Source: Paenibacillus montaniterrae
Lineage (GTDB): Bacteria > Bacillota > Bacilli > Paenibacillales > Paenibacillaceae
DNA: 33,099 nt
Reading direction: 5' to 3'
Assembly: GCF_018403185.1 (NCBI RefSeq)
Contig: NZ_BOSE01000019.1
Span: forward strand, 1-33,099
In this document: positions 32,642 through 33,099 of the stretch, piece by piece
How the letters are laid out: the number at the start of each line of letters is the position of its first letter
Position numbering within the stretch: the first letter of the stretch is position 1
Notes under the pieces: generated by a model
Database searches by the model: none
The model's input: the letters and a program-made list of their open reading frames with translations, nothing else
What the model was told of the DNA's origin: nothing
Made by a program: the position numbers and the translations under genes

Positions 32642-32766
32642 TGCTGTGGCAGTATAAGTTGCACAGCTTATGCTGCCTAAATGGTCGTTGTTGCTTTAAT
32701 CTATTGGTCCCTTCAGCTGTAGTTTTACAGCAGCATATTTTCTTCGACTTTTTTCGTTAAAAACTG

Positions 32767-32796
32767 TTGACTTCTATAGGCGATCTGTGATAAATT
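32767..32796 (+). promoter_or_regulatory. rRNA operon promoter P1
   Basis: TTGACT at 32767-32772 is followed after 18 bases by TAAATT at 32791-32796 (GATAAA with 16 is also possible). The likely start region CTTGTCGC downstream is the same as at P2. Confidence 0.6.
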
Positions 32797-32864
32797 ACTA
32801 CTTGTCGCTCCGAAGCAGCTGAAGAATTTTTCGAAAATGAATTTTATCTTTTTGAAAAAAAAGC

Positions 32865-32894
32865 TTGCAAAGAGTAACCAAGATGTGATATATT
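32865..32894 (+). promoter_or_regulatory. rRNA operon promoter P2
   Basis: TTGCAA at 32865-32870 and TATATT at 32889-32894 have an 18-base spacer, with A-rich DNA upstream (GAAAAAAAAGC) suited to an UP element. It is about 98 bases downstream of P1, and the shared CTTGTCGC follows at the same distance. Confidence 0.65.
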
Positions 32895-32973
32895 ATTCCT
32901 TGTCGCCGCAAGCGCGACGATGAAAAAACATCAAGAAAGCTTCATGAATCGTATTGGATTTTGAAGCGAAATT

Positions 32974-33042
32974 TGATCCTTGAAAACTGAACAACGAGTA
33001 AGAACTGCCATCAATGTTGCCGCCCCGTCGGTCAACATTGAT
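32974..33042 (+). promoter_or_regulatory. rRNA leader: antitermination-type motif and hairpin
   Basis: TGATCCTTGAAAACTGAAC at 32974-32992 is the motif seen in many Bacillales rRNA leaders and spacers, and is linked to antitermination. A hairpin follows: ATCAATGTTG at 33010-33019 pairs with CAACATTGAT at 33033-33042. No T-run follows, so it is probably a leader or processing structure rather than a terminator. Confidence 0.6.
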
Positions 33043-33071
33043 AAAAGCGAAATACAATGAGCAAGACAAAC

Positions 33072-33099
33072 TTTCATGGAGAGTTTGATCCTGGCTCAG
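33072..33099 (+). rRNA. rrs: 16S ribosomal RNA, 5' end (partial)
   Basis: GAGAGTTTGATCCTGGCTCAG at the window edge is the universal bacterial 16S start (the 27F primer site), preceded by TTTCATG as in Firmicutes. Only the first 28 or so bases are in the window. Confidence 0.97.

Overview
The window looks like chromosomal DNA of a Gram-positive, spore-forming bacterium of the Paenibacillus type. The signs are strong purine-rich ribosome binding sites with TTG and GTG starts, a T-box leader before argS, a gatCAB operon, a copper-amine-oxidase-N type lipoprotein, a spore-type GH18 protein, and the order perR ... ygzB - ygxA - 16S rRNA known next to rrnD in Bacillus subtilis. The last 28 bases are the 5' end of a 16S rRNA gene. 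Assignments rest on motif recognition by eye; no database search was run.

Layout. 1-4.1 kb: a lipoprotein (minus), RecD2-type helicase, then a graveyard holding the 3' end of a T-box and the C-terminal remnant of a LacI-type regulator. 4.1-6.9 kb: an accessory stretch with a nucleotidyltransferase (minus), a ROK-type regulator, an MFS transporter reduced to three fragments, and a maltose/galactoside O-acetyltransferase. 7.1-8.4 kb: a secreted metzincin-like protease whose signal peptide is out of frame with the best start because of a nine-A run, followed by a membrane-anchored protein distantly like the first lipoprotein. 8.4-10.7 kb: promoter, full T-box (specifier read as CGC, Arg), repeat DNA, and argS.

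10.7-11.9 kb and 22.1-23.0 kb hold two repeat clusters built from the same two palindromic families (A, period about 184 bp; B, hairpin about 112 bp). They lie in opposite orientation with the same A/B junction, so they form large inverted repeats around a 10.2 kb block. That block carries a copper-amine-oxidase-N lipoprotein, a small membrane protein, 3-methyladenine DNA glycosylase, a PatB/MalY-type C-S lyase, a fusion of two cyclic-nucleotide-binding domains with a PrsW-type intramembrane protease and a zinc ribbon, a secreted coiled-coil protein, a uracil permease, a small alarmone synthetase and a small conserved protein.

23.1-33.1 kb is housekeeping: gatCAB for Gln-tRNA(Gln)/Asn-tRNA(Asn) formation, an MgtC-type membrane protein translationally overlapped by a DUF4097-type membrane protein, perR with a likely autoregulatory Per box, a GH18/SH3 protein, ygzB, ygxA, and a two-promoter rRNA leader. 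The most unusual items are the cNMP-PrsW-zinc ribbon fusion, the covarying palindromic repeats in mirrored clusters, and the poly-A frameshift at the protease start.
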